This document shows, in pieces, positions 1 to 43,519 of a stretch of DNA of 64,000 bases. The DNA comes from Maea johnstoni (Eukaryota > Annelida > Polychaeta > Spionida > Magelonidae), in NCBI GenBank assembly GCA_963942565.1, contig OZ012684.1, positions 69,059,850-69,123,849 on the forward strand. Direction: 5' to 3'. The translations under genes and the position numbers were made by a program. The notes beneath the pieces were generated by a model. That model saw only the letters and a list, made by a program, of their open reading frames with translations, searched no databases and was not told where the DNA came from. The stretch's first letter is position 1. Every line of letters starts with the position of its first letter.

Positions 1-696
1 AATGATGTTTAAGGTTGCAAGGTCCAAAATGAAATTCTAAAGGGGAGAAGTGAAGGATTGAATGAAAGACACAATCAAAAAATGATGGGTGTATATGAAA
101 GATTGCAAGGACAGATAAAACATAGAAAAGGTAAATTCAATCTGGAAGAAGAGCAAATAAGTCACACCTGAAAAACCTATAGACCAAGTGAACTACCATA
201 TTCGTCTGAACTAGCACACAGGCCCCCTATTAACCAAACCCCCCTCTACTTTCTAAAAGGGGCAAGCCAACAGACACTATTTGCTGGCCTTCGGAATCTG
301 CCCCCAGCAAATACAAATGTTTCTGTTAACCTTTACATTTGGTACCTATCAAGCTGTCTTGTCTTTATTTACCACAAGTCAGTCCGTCCATAATTGGCAA
401 ACACTAGCGCTCAAGCGTCCGATCAGACATGGCATAACAACAGATGAAAGAGCATGAAACTTCCAAGCTATGGTAAGCCATGTATTGCTCCCACGATCGA
501 CACTGCTTGTGGGGGGTGCAGTTAAACACTATTTCACCAGCACCCCTTCTGGCATATTTTTCCCTAACTTGCACCCACACTGTGTGCCTTTTCAGACGAA
601 TACAGTATCTAACCCAAAGACAAATATTTGAACTGCTGAAAAGATGTGAGATAAAAATGAGGGAGTCTGGATCTTTGATAAAGGTTAGATTCTTAC
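1..696. other. Intron or 3' flank, no gene seen
   Basis: I see no convincing exon on either strand. Since the exon at 697-791 ends at a GT donor, this should be intronic sequence of the minus-strand gene. Confidence 0.5.
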
Positions 697-32528
<31,832 letters not shown>

Positions 32529-32569
32529 CAAAATCGTAATATACTATGTGTTTCACACTTTTAGAAAGG

Positions 32570-32810
32570 CCATCACAAGGCTATTACTTCCTCCATTTGG
32601 AGGCTGTTTGCGGTGGTAGACAAGTGTAGTGGACGATGGTCGTTACGGCATCCCGTTTCTAGGTACCCCTTTAGCCTCCAGTCAAAAGCCTCACGCGCAG
32701 TTCTATTTTTGGCATTCTATAATTAGCACAATAATGGGGAACCTCCAAGCGCAAGGGAATTCCCAAAGAGGACTTCAGTGACAACACCATGGTATGTATA
32801 CTTACGACTA
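32570..32810. promoter_or_regulatory. Probable promoter/5' UTR region of the unrecognised gene
   Basis: This interval is noticeably richer in G+C and CpG than its AT-rich surroundings and lies immediately 5' of the minus-strand first coding exon. It contains a short inverted repeat (CCTCCATTTGGAGG, about 32590). No TATA box at a fixed place was identified. On the plus strand a short ATGGGGAACC reading frame ends near a CATG|gtatgt donor-like site, so divergent transcription is possible but unsupported. Confidence 0.35.
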
Positions 32811-33439
32811 TTCATCTATTTTTGGTGATTTTAACACAAGAAAAACACCAAGTAATCGAGTCAACTCTAGATATACATGTACGTACCTATAATTGAGATC
32901 TAACATCCCTTTCGAGGAAGTTTATTGACATGTAATACCGGTAGCTTTTAGGGTCAATTTCTGCTTTAATTTGACAATTTAGCCCATGCAAAGTATATAT
33001 TGCCTGAAAGGACTTCTGATGGGGAATACATTAGATATCACAAAGTACCCTCACAGCAGGGTGTAATATCTTTGTGGTGAAAAACTGAAAAAAAAACATG
33101 CATAGACTTTTCAAACAGAACTCCTACCCACAACTATGGACCAGGGACGTTCAATATTTACAAATGCGGAGGAAAGATCAATACGGAAGGAGGCCACAAA
33201 TTTTTTTATATAAATTTCTATTCTGTTCAAATTTCATAACAATCTTTTTCAGTTTTTTTTTGTTAAAAATGTGTCAAAAGTGCATTTTTTCATTATTTGG
33301 ATTCCACAATTTGTGAGTCAAAATTGGAAAAAATCTGTGACACTCTTTCCTTTCCTTTACTGCTTCAAATAAATTGGGAAAATTTCATTTTAATAAAAAT
33401 GGCGAAAGTATAAACAACACACTATGTTGGCACTCAATA

Positions 33440-36206
33440 TACATTTATTTGTACAGTATGAACAATAAAGCTGTTATAAATATTGCAACTCTCCAACTTA
33501 TGCAGTGTATGGGAAATGTGATGTACCCAAACGATGTTTGATAGGTCTGAAGATAGATGTCACAAATTTAACCTCCCAAAATGTTGTGATGTACTTTTCC
33601 TGCATAGCATTCAGGGTTGTTCATAAAGAAGATTGCTTCTAGTCTGGAAAGAAGATTCCAAATTTGTATGTTTACATACTGAGCCCATCAAGCAAATACA
33701 ATGCATAATCTTGTACGTTTACATTTTCATTTTTAAGACCTAAAATGCTCCACAATAAAAGCAACACTGTAAAGTCTATTTATCTATTTATCTTCTGTAT
33801 GATAAACTCGCACTACCAGTAACTGGACCCTGCACATATGAGTTTAGGATTACATGTTTAAACAGTAAAACTCGATTATGGTCTTGTTGCTAATATTTAG
33901 GTGCCTTTTTACTAGATACTTCATACATCTTGTTGTCTTCAAAGGTATCAAGATATGTAATATGAATATCGAAACAACTTTTGAATCAGTAAAGCAAGAA
34001 AGAACTAAACAGAAAAGTGATTTAACAATATCATAGGGATGGAATGCAAAGAATATATAAAACCTTTAGCAACCTTTTATCATGTGTTCCCCTTGGTGTC
34101 AAATGTTACTGGAATTTAATTCAGATTCAACAATCAGAACTAGAATTATAACATATTAAATTTCAGCGCCAAATCTTTTGCATCAAGTTCGACTACAAGT
34201 TATACAGTACAAAAATTTCCGTTTATGGCACAGTAATTGTCATTTTCAGTCTCTGGTAGTCTTTGAAATTATTTCATAAATTAAATCATCCTGTATTGTT
34301 CATATTTGATATCATAGGCAGAAAAGCATAGACATACATCAACAGCAACTTATTCTGTACAGAATAAATGTGTGCGCATGAGTGAATACTGGCAGAGAGT
34401 AAAATAAACTTAAAGCTAACTCCAATAGAAGAAACTGATAATAGGTTAGAAGTTATTGTGGCATTGGTTCCTTCCTAAGTCTACAGCAGGGTATGTATGT
34501 AAAATGAAATCCCTAGTTTTATATGTGGTGATTTAATCATTAGTTTTATATGTGGTGATTCAATCATCAACATAAACCAAGATTAATTTTGTTCTATAAC
34601 TGCAAGAACATGTCTCTGACTGCATTATATAAACCATATGGCATTGAAAATCATTGGGGCATTATTGACACCTCAATATACAATGTTCATACATAAAATT
34701 TATACAGAGAAAATGCATGCATCTACAGACAAAGGAAGAGAGGCCCTGTATGCCTTGTCTTGGAAAAATTCCAATTTCAATCAATACAAATATCATATCA
34801 TATATGAAAAGAGAAAAAATGTGTGAAATGGTCCAGCCATTGTGCTTTAATCCCAACATCAATAAGGAGGTAAAACTTTATAAATGTACATACAATATCA
34901 TATACATCCACAATATTAATTCCGCATCTTTTTCATTCGGCAACAAAGTCAAAACTGGAAGCATTGCGTTAAGGAATATAAGATTTGACAATCAACAGAG
35001 GTGAAATTCATTGTTTGTCATAGTGTTTAATTAATGTTTCAAGATATTAAGGAAGTCACTTTTTGAATTCATTTGAAGAAATTCCATTCAAAATTAACAT
35101 ATTAAGATACTGATTGGCAACAAGAAGACAAGAAAGGAGACATACTTCATTCACATCCTTTTTTTAGAACGACTTCATTGCAAAAATGCTGCCAATTTAT
35201 GAGTTTTATGACATTGGGCAGGCACTGGTACTAGACCCTACATCCTACACTATACACCAAGAAAACATCATCCATATACCAAGATACACAAATGGTTATC
35301 ATACAGCCAGCTAACCAGACATGACCCTGAATTTTGTCAGTGCGCTTTTAGACTTCACAATGGTATGTATATATCTATGATGGTAAAGATATAAATCCTA
35401 TTTTAAAACCTTCATGAAAATTGTGTAGCAAAACCTTAAGAATTAATCATCCTTTTCATGTACCTTGTTTATTTAACTTTCAGTGAAGAATAAAGGATAT
35501 TTGTCGGAGACCACCATTAACAAATGAAATCCAACATTCAATAGTTATGATGCTATTGTGAGAATGTTGAAACTAAAATGTACCTATGTTGACAAAAATA
35601 TTGCCATCATTATGGATTTGTTACATCAAGATAGCTGGCTGCAAAGAGATGATTACTAAAGAGTACTTATATCATTGATAAAATCAAACACACATCACGG
35701 ATCAAGCCCAATAACTACCTAGATTGACACCTTCCAACCCAATCTGGCTGTCTTATCATATTTGGTATCTATGAAATAACACTGTGATGCTCTCTGACTT
35801 TAGATTCACATTTTAAGAATTAGGTATCATCATAAATAAATCAAAATGGTTCCAGTTAATGTGAATTTGAATTTCTAATATTATATTCAGATTATAACAC
35901 CAAAAAGGGGAAGAAGATGATGAAAGATCATCATGAGCATGGTTAACTGTTTGCCACAGCAGCCCTCAAACTCCTTCAAATTCATTTCCTAGGAAATAAG
36001 TGAGTATGAAGATTTGCTTATCTAGATCCTCTCCTAGGGGTCAGAGGACACAGTACAGATTGTACCGGAAGTTGTATCCAGATGAAGCTACAGCCTTCTG
36101 TTGGGTTCTTATAAAATTTACACACAGTGTCACAACTTATCACTATTATCTATCCATCATCTACAAAGGTGCATGTGCAGGTATCTCTATAGAGGGAGGT
36201 TTGAAT
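33440..36206 (-). other. TSPO: TSPO 3' UTR (probable)
   Basis: An AATAAA signal on the minus strand (about 33444-33450, TTTATT on plus) lies 2.75 kb downstream of the TSPO stop, and no other coding sequence is seen between. Long 3' UTRs are usual for this locus (parvin's is about 1.6 kb). It includes a 27-base direct repeat (34514-34540 and 34541-34567, TAGTTTTATATGTGGTGATT). The exact poly(A) site is inferred. Confidence 0.5.
34514..34567. repeat. 27-bp direct repeat, two copies
   Basis: TAGTTTTATATGTGGTGATT plus seven bases, repeated back-to-back with one mismatch. Confidence 0.85.
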
Positions 36207-39200
36207 CTACTCCTTCTTCTTCTCCTCCTCAGTGACCTCCACAATTTTGGCAGCTGCTGGTTCCCTATTGTAGTACCAGACGTAGGCGTTGATGGAAGAG
36301 GCCAGACCAAGCCAGGCCAGGTAGGGCATCATCAGGTAACTGGCAGTCTTGTTGATTGGGCAGAATGTAAAGACGCAGGCAGCAACTGTGCCGGTCATGG
36401 CACCAATATTCAAGAGAGCCTAGAGAGGGAGATAGAAAATTATAAGTGTCAAGTATAAATGTGAACCCTTTTAATGCTAAGGCTACTTTCATCCAAAGCA
36501 CAAGAATGCAAAGTTTTTTGAAAAACATCTAAACCCTGTCATGTTGGTATTCATTGGATAGCTCTCACTGAGTACCATGTGCCATGGTTTCAGTTATTTT
36601 TTAAAAGTTTTTTTTGCATCATTTTGTATTGGCCAAATTAGCCACTCCCGGCATAAGGGATAACCATAAATAGAAATCTCACAGTATTGATTTGGGAATA
36701 AATAATCATATACCATGAAAGGTTGCCTTATCCAACATGATTAAGTGCAGAAAGGTCAAAAGTCACAATATGAAATCTGAGGCAATTAATAAGACGTAAC
36801 CTTTCTGCGCTTAGTCAAAGAGGGTTAAGCAGGGGTTAAGCTAACTACTAGCCCAATAATTTGAGGCTACAGAAAATTAAGTGGGGCTACGATAAGATAA
36901 TATTTGCATATACATGTAGATGCAAGTCAACATTGGAAAAGGAACTAAGATTCAATAAATAAGGAGCATGTACAAATTTCAAAATACATCTTGTAGTCAC
37001 AGAAATCTATCCACATTTAAAAATGATCCAAAAGGAAACCCTTTTTCAGACAAAATCTTATCCAAAATATGAACATTGCTTGGAACATTGCTTGAGATGC
37101 ATGAACAATAAGTAAAAATCTCTCTTACCAATCCATATTTCCTGGCACCGAAGAAGATGGGTGACCAGGCCCAGTTGAGGGCCAGCTGGGTACCGTAGAG
37201 GGCCAGGGGTGCGGCGGCCTCTCCCTGGAATCCTCCTCCGTCACGCCACACCAGGTAGGACGCATAACCCATCCCACAGTACAGCGACGTCCAGACAGGG
37301 GGGAAGACCCATTGTGGGGGAGTCCACACTGGCTTCTTCAGCTCCTGAAGAACACAGTAAGGGATAAAGATGGTCTTACTTAGGAGATCCACACATCATT
37401 ACATAAACATATTTTAAGTACTGTAGAATGGCTAATTTTCCCGTGTGACAATTTTCCCTAATTTTTCATTTTTGGGTTTTCCCGTTTCTAATATTTCCGA
37501 AAAGAAGACATATGTTTTTTCCCGTTTTTAATTTTCCCGTTTTAAGTAGATCTTAAGTAGTTTTAAGTAGTCCACAGTCTTATATAAACATGTGCCATGG
37601 GTTGAAGTGCTTATCAGTACAACAACGCACTCTGCAAAGGGACTATCACCAGTCTAGATAAGTATCTTATAGACTGGAGACAGTTCCCAGTGTTATATAA
37701 GCATGTGCATGGCCATGCAGCAGCGCATGCGGTGGTGTGACTTTCACCAGTCTAGAGAGGCGACTAGAAACAGATCACCAGGGATTTAATCCCTTAAGTA
37801 GGTGAGTTGCAGTCACAGCATGATCAGAAGTCATACAGTGACCCCCCAATTGTTCCCTGCCGCATGTGGATTGCAATAAGGGATGACCGCTATCACTCTG
37901 AGTAAACGCAGGTCTGACACTTCAGAGATAAAGCTGGCCCAGTCTATTTAACTAAGGTCAGAATTTCCTGTGTTTATTTAGTCCGGACATGAGGTGTAAT
38001 GATTTTCCCGGTGTTGTTTATTCCCGTTTGATAGCATTCGGGAAAAAACGGGAAAATAAAACACACGGGAAAATTAGCCATTCTACAGTATTTTGTATGG
38101 TGAGGGGAGGGGGTGTCTTCCACAAAAATGAATGGAGATTTTGGTTCTATAAGTGGGTTGGATGATTTATAAAGATGGATCTAGAGAAAGTTGTAGCGAA
38201 TCAATTTCCCCAAATCTGTAATACAATATTCTTTCTCGTTCTTTACCTACATTTTATAATTTTGTTGACTTAGAAATAAGCATTTTCTATAATTCTATTT
38301 CAGTATTAAGGGTTGGATTCGAGAGAAACTAGCTGGTTGAGAAACTGACAAGTAAATAAGAAGGTAATTAGGAGGTGGACCATTCTGGCGACCTAGACTT
38401 CTGAGTTATCATTTCACAAATTATCATAGGTGACCCTGAGTAGGGGATGATTAACCTGACAAGGACTTTATGGTAATGTTTAAAATCTATCTAGTATACT
38501 TCTTTAATGTTCTTGAAATAATCATACCTTATACCATGTTTTTACACCTTTCGATGTGAACTTGCTTCCAAATGCCCCACCAAGGAATGGCAAAATAACT
38601 GCACCAGCAGGCCTCAACCAATCAGACATGATTCTAGAACTATAAAAATACACCACAAATAAAGCACATGCAAAACCAAAAAAAAGCAGAAAAGATAAGT
38701 AAAGCTGCATAAACTGAAGCCTGAAGCTTTGCCATGCAAAAGGTTGAAGCGCTGTGGGTGAAATGAGCTATTCCTTACTGCAAATTGAAATGAATACAAT
38801 CAATAGAATTAATTACAATCTAAAGAATTCTGTAAAAAACTGAAATAAAAATATTCCCACATCATTAAAAGATTTACGAATATCGGGGTATTTGTAAATG
38901 AGAAAAGAAATGAATGTATCCGTTATTCAATCAAGATCCATATAAAATGGTTCATATTATCACCAGCAGAGGGCAGCAGCAGCAAGCTGGAAATGTCACA
39001 TCCATGACCTGCAGTTTTTGAATTTCATAGGTTTTGCAAGTCTAAAACAGGCCAATCAGAGACTGAGAATTTGTTTTTCCCTAATCTAAGGACGATTTAA
39101 TGATATCATTAACGGTTTTGAGATTTATTTTGTCACCTGATTTAAGGTAGCCTGCATTAGGATTCCCACTGAACAAATTAATTACCAGCTGACACCTCAC

Positions 39201-39912
39201 CAGCAATGAGATTGACTCTATACAAAAAGCCAGGTTTGAATATGCACAGAAGTTGTGTATTTACTAGTCATACAACAGGTACTTGGAAAAAGGTGTCTTT
39301 TTAGGCGTGTTGTCTGGAACACACTTTTTTCAACCTATGTAAGGTTAGTAAATTTGAAATTCAGTTCAAAATAATATTTTTGCAATTTAAGGCTAAATCA
39401 TGACCAGCCGGTTTTTAAGGGTGTGAAAAAAAAGCAAGCAAGCAAAATCCGCCTACTCACCTATGCAGTGGTGAGACACAGGCACATCAAGCAGTCAGTG
39501 ACCACTTTGCCATATAGTCAGTCACCCCTTTTTAGCCAGGCGTTGTTTGATAACTTAAGTCATGGTAAACAAATAACTCAAATAGAAAGTGCTGCTAAAG
39601 CAGAAGGTAATTATGGAAGCTTTACACCAGGGCAAAGTATAAGCATTTGAGGAAGGACATTTTCCAAGATGGTAATATCTGCTATCCTAAGGGGATATCA
39701 GTAGATGAAAAAGCATGACAGAAAAAAATAATAACACAAAATTAAACACACGCAACAAGGCAGGTGTAGCAGTCGGCTGACAACAGTTTTACCTCATTGA
39801 ACCATTTTCGAGTTCCTTCATCTCTTAGGATGCTGTTGTGCCAGGCATAGAAGCTGGCACCCCCAAGAAAGGGTAGGCAGGTTGCTGCAACTGGAGCTAT
39901 GTACTCAGACAT
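36207..39912 (-). CDS. TSPO: TSPO, translocator protein (mitochondrial outer-membrane cholesterol/porphyrin-binding protein)
   Basis: TSPO is a five-helix outer mitochondrial membrane protein that binds cholesterol and porphyrins (family knowledge). Shared coding exons are 37344-37129 (72 codons) and 36419-36207 (70 codons plus TAG), both phase 0. Two alternative first exons supply the start: 38629-38528 (34 codons, total 176 residues) or 39912-39793 (40 codons, total 182). Human TSPO has 169. Visible family hallmarks are [15 protein letters not shown] before helix 2, the MGYASYLVW segment, [15 protein letters not shown] in helix 3-4, and [20 protein letters not shown] in helix 5, where VWYYNR satisfies the cholesterol-recognition (CRAC) pattern. 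The C-terminus is a charged tail ending EEEKKKE. The gene lies head-to-head with parvin and in tandem with the unrecognised gene. The intron between the shared exons holds a TTAA MITE, and the intron before exon 37344 holds a TA-flanked element. Confidence 0.96.
36466..36659. mobile_element. TTAA MITE family A, copy 3
   Basis: Starts CCCTTTTAATGCTAAGGC and ends CGGCATAAGGG. Flanks are TGAA and ATAA, apparently mutated TTAA. Located in the TSPO intron between the two shared coding exons. The body matches copies at 7101 and 11639. Confidence 0.75.
37421..38088. mobile_element. TA-flanked non-autonomous element, 668 bp, TTTTCCCG-rich
   Basis: Flanked by TA (37419-37420 and 38089-38090). The inverted ends are CTGTAGAATGGCTAATTTTC and its reverse complement, perfect for about 28 bases (through CCCGTGTG). 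The word ATTTTCCCGT or a close variant recurs many times near both ends. TA duplication suggests Tc1/mariner-type mobilisation. No ORF. It lies in the TSPO intron upstream of exon 37344. Confidence 0.85.
38528..38629 (-). CDS. TSPO: TSPO alternative first coding exon a (proximal, canonical-looking)
   Basis: Encodes [20 protein letters not shown] then [14 protein letters not shown], donor AAG|gtatga, phase 0. The GSKF...WYK end aligns with human GSRF...WYAG, so this is the orthologous form. An acceptor-like tgtatttttatag lies 10 bases before the ATG, which implies an upstream non-coding exon, as in human TSPO. If the distal first exon were spliced to this acceptor, the frame would read TTC TAG and stop at once, so the two exons cannot both be used in one productive message. 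Confidence 0.9.
39793..39912 (-). CDS. TSPO: TSPO alternative first coding exon b (distal, divergent duplicate)
   Basis: Encodes [20 protein letters not shown] then [20 protein letters not shown], with donor GAG|gtaaaa in phase 0, the same phase as exon a. A strong acceptor (cctttgttattttatag) directly abuts the ATG, so the exon is probably entered from a 5' non-coding exon. It shares the MS(D/E)-P-A-LPFLGGA core and the K/T-W-(Y/F) end with exon a but is six codons longer in the first loop. It is clearly a diverged duplicate. Expression is unproven. Confidence 0.75.
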
Positions 39913-42000
39913 CTATAAAATAACAAAGGCTTGTGGATTAGAAGATATATGATTTACATAAAGAGGTAAACACACATGTATTCTATTGATGCAGTGAAGT
40001 GCTTCAGTTCCTTCAAACAGGCATGAGTTGAATCAGGAGTGACTGGTATTAACACAATTCCAAAGTGAGGCTTAAATAATAGAGTATAAAAAAATAATTG
40101 TAAGCAGTTACAATACATGTTGATAACTTGATACAGTCAACTCTGCCCGAAAGACCAAGTTTCTTCAAATTTAAAGGTTTCACATGTATCAAATGACCTA
40201 TAACTTAAGAATAACAATGTCAAATAGGAAATAACAAAACATATCATTCATGTGTAATTGCTTAGTGGATGGTTCACACATTCATTTGTGTTATCCTTTT
40301 TAAATTTGAAACTCCATTTGTAGCAACTTATACATTTTGTAACAAAGAGACAAAATGAGCACACCAAAGGTCAATATTACCTTATATGCATAGGTGACAT
40401 TATGTATGTTGACATCAGAACTTGTTTGTGATCATTATGATGTTCATTCATTAATTGTTCATCAATAAGACAACATTTATAGATGTACATTTCTAGCTAC
40501 CCTAACCAACTGTCATTGAGATTTGCTAGATTATTCTGGTGTACTCCCATCTAAGTAATGTTGAAACTTAAGGCTTGCCAGGTTGTTATGGCAAGTAGGA
40601 ATATCATTTTGGCAAGTAAACATTTATAAATTAATTTACTTGTCTGTCTATGAGTGGACAATACTGGATATCATTCTCAACAGCCCTATCAGTTGAATTT
40701 TTAACATTTGATTTTAGTTTGCAGACAAGTGAAATACTAATTAGGACCAGCAAAACCCAAACTGAATCTTCAAACCAACAAAATAATTTCTAGGCATTTC
40801 TCGGTGAAATCTGGTCAGGGTTGACATATTTCAACAAGACATCTTTTTATACATGTATACATTTTGAGTTAAGGTTTTAGCCAGTATTCTGAATCTGCCT
40901 TTGACTGGAAGTTTATCTTTTAGGACATAAAATGCCAATAATCGTTTTCTAAAATTGAGGAAACTGATATCAGAAAATATATGGTATCCATATTGACCAA
41001 TTTCAGAGCCAATGTGCATTTTCTTTCATTTTTAACAGTTGATAAATATGACAAAGTAAAACGCCATTCCTGTGAGTTTGAATATACTGCTGGATATTCT
41101 GTTTAAGATACCCATGCTATTATTTTCGCTTTATGATGGCTAGGAACCTGGCTAAAACTGGTGTACAGTCCCAAACAATAAGCCAAATCTAACACCATAC
41201 AGTGTACAGTAAGGTTATATAAGAGTGTATATAGGGAGTGAGTTTCAGGTACTGATACCACCAAACAATAATTATGTTGATCTGACCATTGTCAGAAGTT
41301 TCTCTTTTTATTTTGTCAAACTAGAACACAGATATAAGTTACCTAATACAAATTTAAAAAAAAAGTTTATTCTTTTTATCTTTTATCTAATTGAGGAGGC
41401 TTGATAACCTGAAAAACTCTCCCTTTGTATGTACCCAAGTACCTTATGATCATTGGCCACATTGAAAGTGGCAATAGGTTTTACTTTCCTCACAGGCATC
41501 TGAAGACTAATAAAACAAGAGAAAATTATGTAATTAATACACTTATATTCCCTAAAAATACCAAATGGTACTTTGACACTGATGATTGATATAAATAGCT
41601 TGGCATGTAGCAAGTGAACTAAGTAACAATTGAATTGAACTGAAACAAATGCATAAATGCTTTAAATAAGTCAAAATAGAATAGCTTGTAAACTTAAGAA
41701 GTTAGCATGAGGATAAATATTTGAATAACTAATACAGCATAAAATGCTTACAGGTTTGTGAAAATCAAATTCAATTGACCCAGTACATCTTGTCACAGGT
41801 CTACAGACCAACCTTTGACCAATGCTTGAAATAGTCACCTTTGAGGGCGATTGTAAACAAAAATGACCCACTTTATGGAAATGCAAACAGGCAGTGCAAG
41901 CACGAATCAAATGATCTGGGTGCACCTACATGTAACATATGTTGAGATTCAGTTGCATTCCATGTCAGACATGATGACCGATTCATGCTTACTTCCACAC

Positions 42001-42323
42001 CAGGGGCTTAGCTGCCTATGCGTCCAGCGTGTCATTTGAACACCCAGCTAGAACACTGTTTTTTGACAGTTTGGACACCCAAAAGTTTATGTCAGAATTT
42101 ACTAGTGTCAGATGACTTTTCTTAGAAGATAGAAGATGTAGAAGCTGTAGTGTCACTTTTGTAAGACACTCAAAGCAGTATCTGGCCTAAAAAAGCAAAA
42201 TCTGTAAATGTATAGGGTTTATTTTATTATTAGTATGTACTTTGTATCACACTTTGGACACGCAAAAGTCTATGAAACCTCTATTTGGACACCCTGTTTC
42301 CAAATATTGGCTATAAGACCATG
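42001..42323. mobile_element. hAT-like MITE, copy 3, with perfect 8-bp duplication
   Basis: TTCCACAC at 41993-42000 and 42324-42331 are identical. It begins CAGGGGCTTAGCTGCC and ends TTGGCTATAAGACCATG. Inside are TTTGGACACCC words facing each other from the two ends. It lies between TSPO and parvin. Confidence 0.85.
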
Positions 42324-42414
42324 TTCCACACACCTCTATACAATGAGCAGACCAGCTGCTTTCAATTTCGCTGAGCAAACCACACAAATCTAGCCCCATG
42401 ATGAAACATATTAA

Positions 42415-42612
42415 CCCATTAATGCTCACAGCAGCCAAAAGCAGTGAGACAAATTTTCATAAAATCTTTCATGCATAAGCATACAGGGAAAATATCAGAT
42501 GGAAAGTGCTCATCATCACACTACCAACAACCCTCCTTCAATGATTGTCTGCAAAAGTAGACATCATAGATCCAGACGATAATTTCTAGAGGAGCTGTTA
42601 AGTATTAGAGGG
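42415..42612. mobile_element. TTAA MITE family B, copy
   Basis: TTAA at 42411-42414 and 42613-42616. Starts CCCATTAATGCTCACAGCAG and ends AAGTATTAGAGGG. Confidence 0.8.
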
Positions 42613-43416
42613 TTAACAACATGACTCAGCACAGAAACAATGAGACCGATAGAGTCGCTTCACTGACAATCTTGGCTATATCAGTTATGATAATTTCAAC
42701 CCAGTACATTATAGGTGCCCTTGCATGATTGTGCACAAATCCTAAAGACATATCATTGACCTCTCCATTTTCATGGAGTGATTTAATTGTTCCAAAAATA
42801 TGTCATATAAGAATAACCAATGTGTGAACTGGCTGCTGTCTTAACTTAAACCAAATATCTCACCTTAAATCTGTAATGCATAAGTAAAAAGGTCTAAAAT
42901 ATTACATTTCATCATATTTGTCTTGCCATGCATATTACATGTGTTTGCACATAAATGCCCTCATTATATATTGAATGGATATATAACAATTTCTCAGCAA
43001 TTTTCAGTTTTGTCTGAATGCTCATATACCTATAATCTTTTCTAGAACTACATATTTTGTTTAAGAGGTTAATTCTAATGTCTATAATTATACTCTTTTA
43101 AAGCCAACATACCTTTGTTAAGGGTACTCTTGAGACACACCCACTGAACCACTGCTTCCAAGTACTTGCAAGGATGAGCTCTCAATTATAACTTTGACCT
43201 TGACCTTAGGGTAGAACTAGAGTAATGTCGCAAAATCAATATTCAGTTGTGAATTAATTTCTAAATCCATCACATCATTTTCATAAATGAATGATAAATC
43301 ATTACCAAAAAATCAATAATAAGTTATGTTTAATGAGTACTTTTTACGACTTTGGGGAGTACTGTGGGACGTCCGAGTATTTTCTTTTTATATCCGGGCC
43401 ATTAATAGAGCCATTT

Positions 43417-43422
43417 GATTGG
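43417..43422 (-). promoter_or_regulatory. Inverted CCAAT box upstream of parvin
   Basis: GATTGG (reverse of CCAATC) lies about 100 bases before the parvin start codon in a locally GC-richer stretch, a typical position for an NF-Y site in TATA-less promoters. Function is inferred from position only. Confidence 0.35.
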
Positions 43423-43519
43423 TCGTTTTCCGAAAAATATATGCCGGAGAATAATATCCTCGCCCCGATCAGTAAGTCAGCAAGAGAAACGAGTGTATGT
43501 TGACCTGAAAATATTCATC

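Larger units (their letters stand above)
39913..43519. other. TSPO-parvin head-to-head intergenic/5' region
   Basis: This 3.6 kb stretch separates the two divergent start codons and should hold both promoters and the 5' non-coding exon(s) of TSPO. It contains a hAT-like MITE (42001-42323) and a family B MITE (42415-42612). Near 40566-40620 are GGCAAGT words related to the element at 54718. No additional coding exon was recognised. Confidence 0.6.

Noticed and set aside
43415-43519. Upstream extension of the parvin reading frame (about 35 codons)
   Set aside because: The frame is open but has no ATG before 43520. The ATG at 43520 starts a peptide that fits the family's N-terminus.
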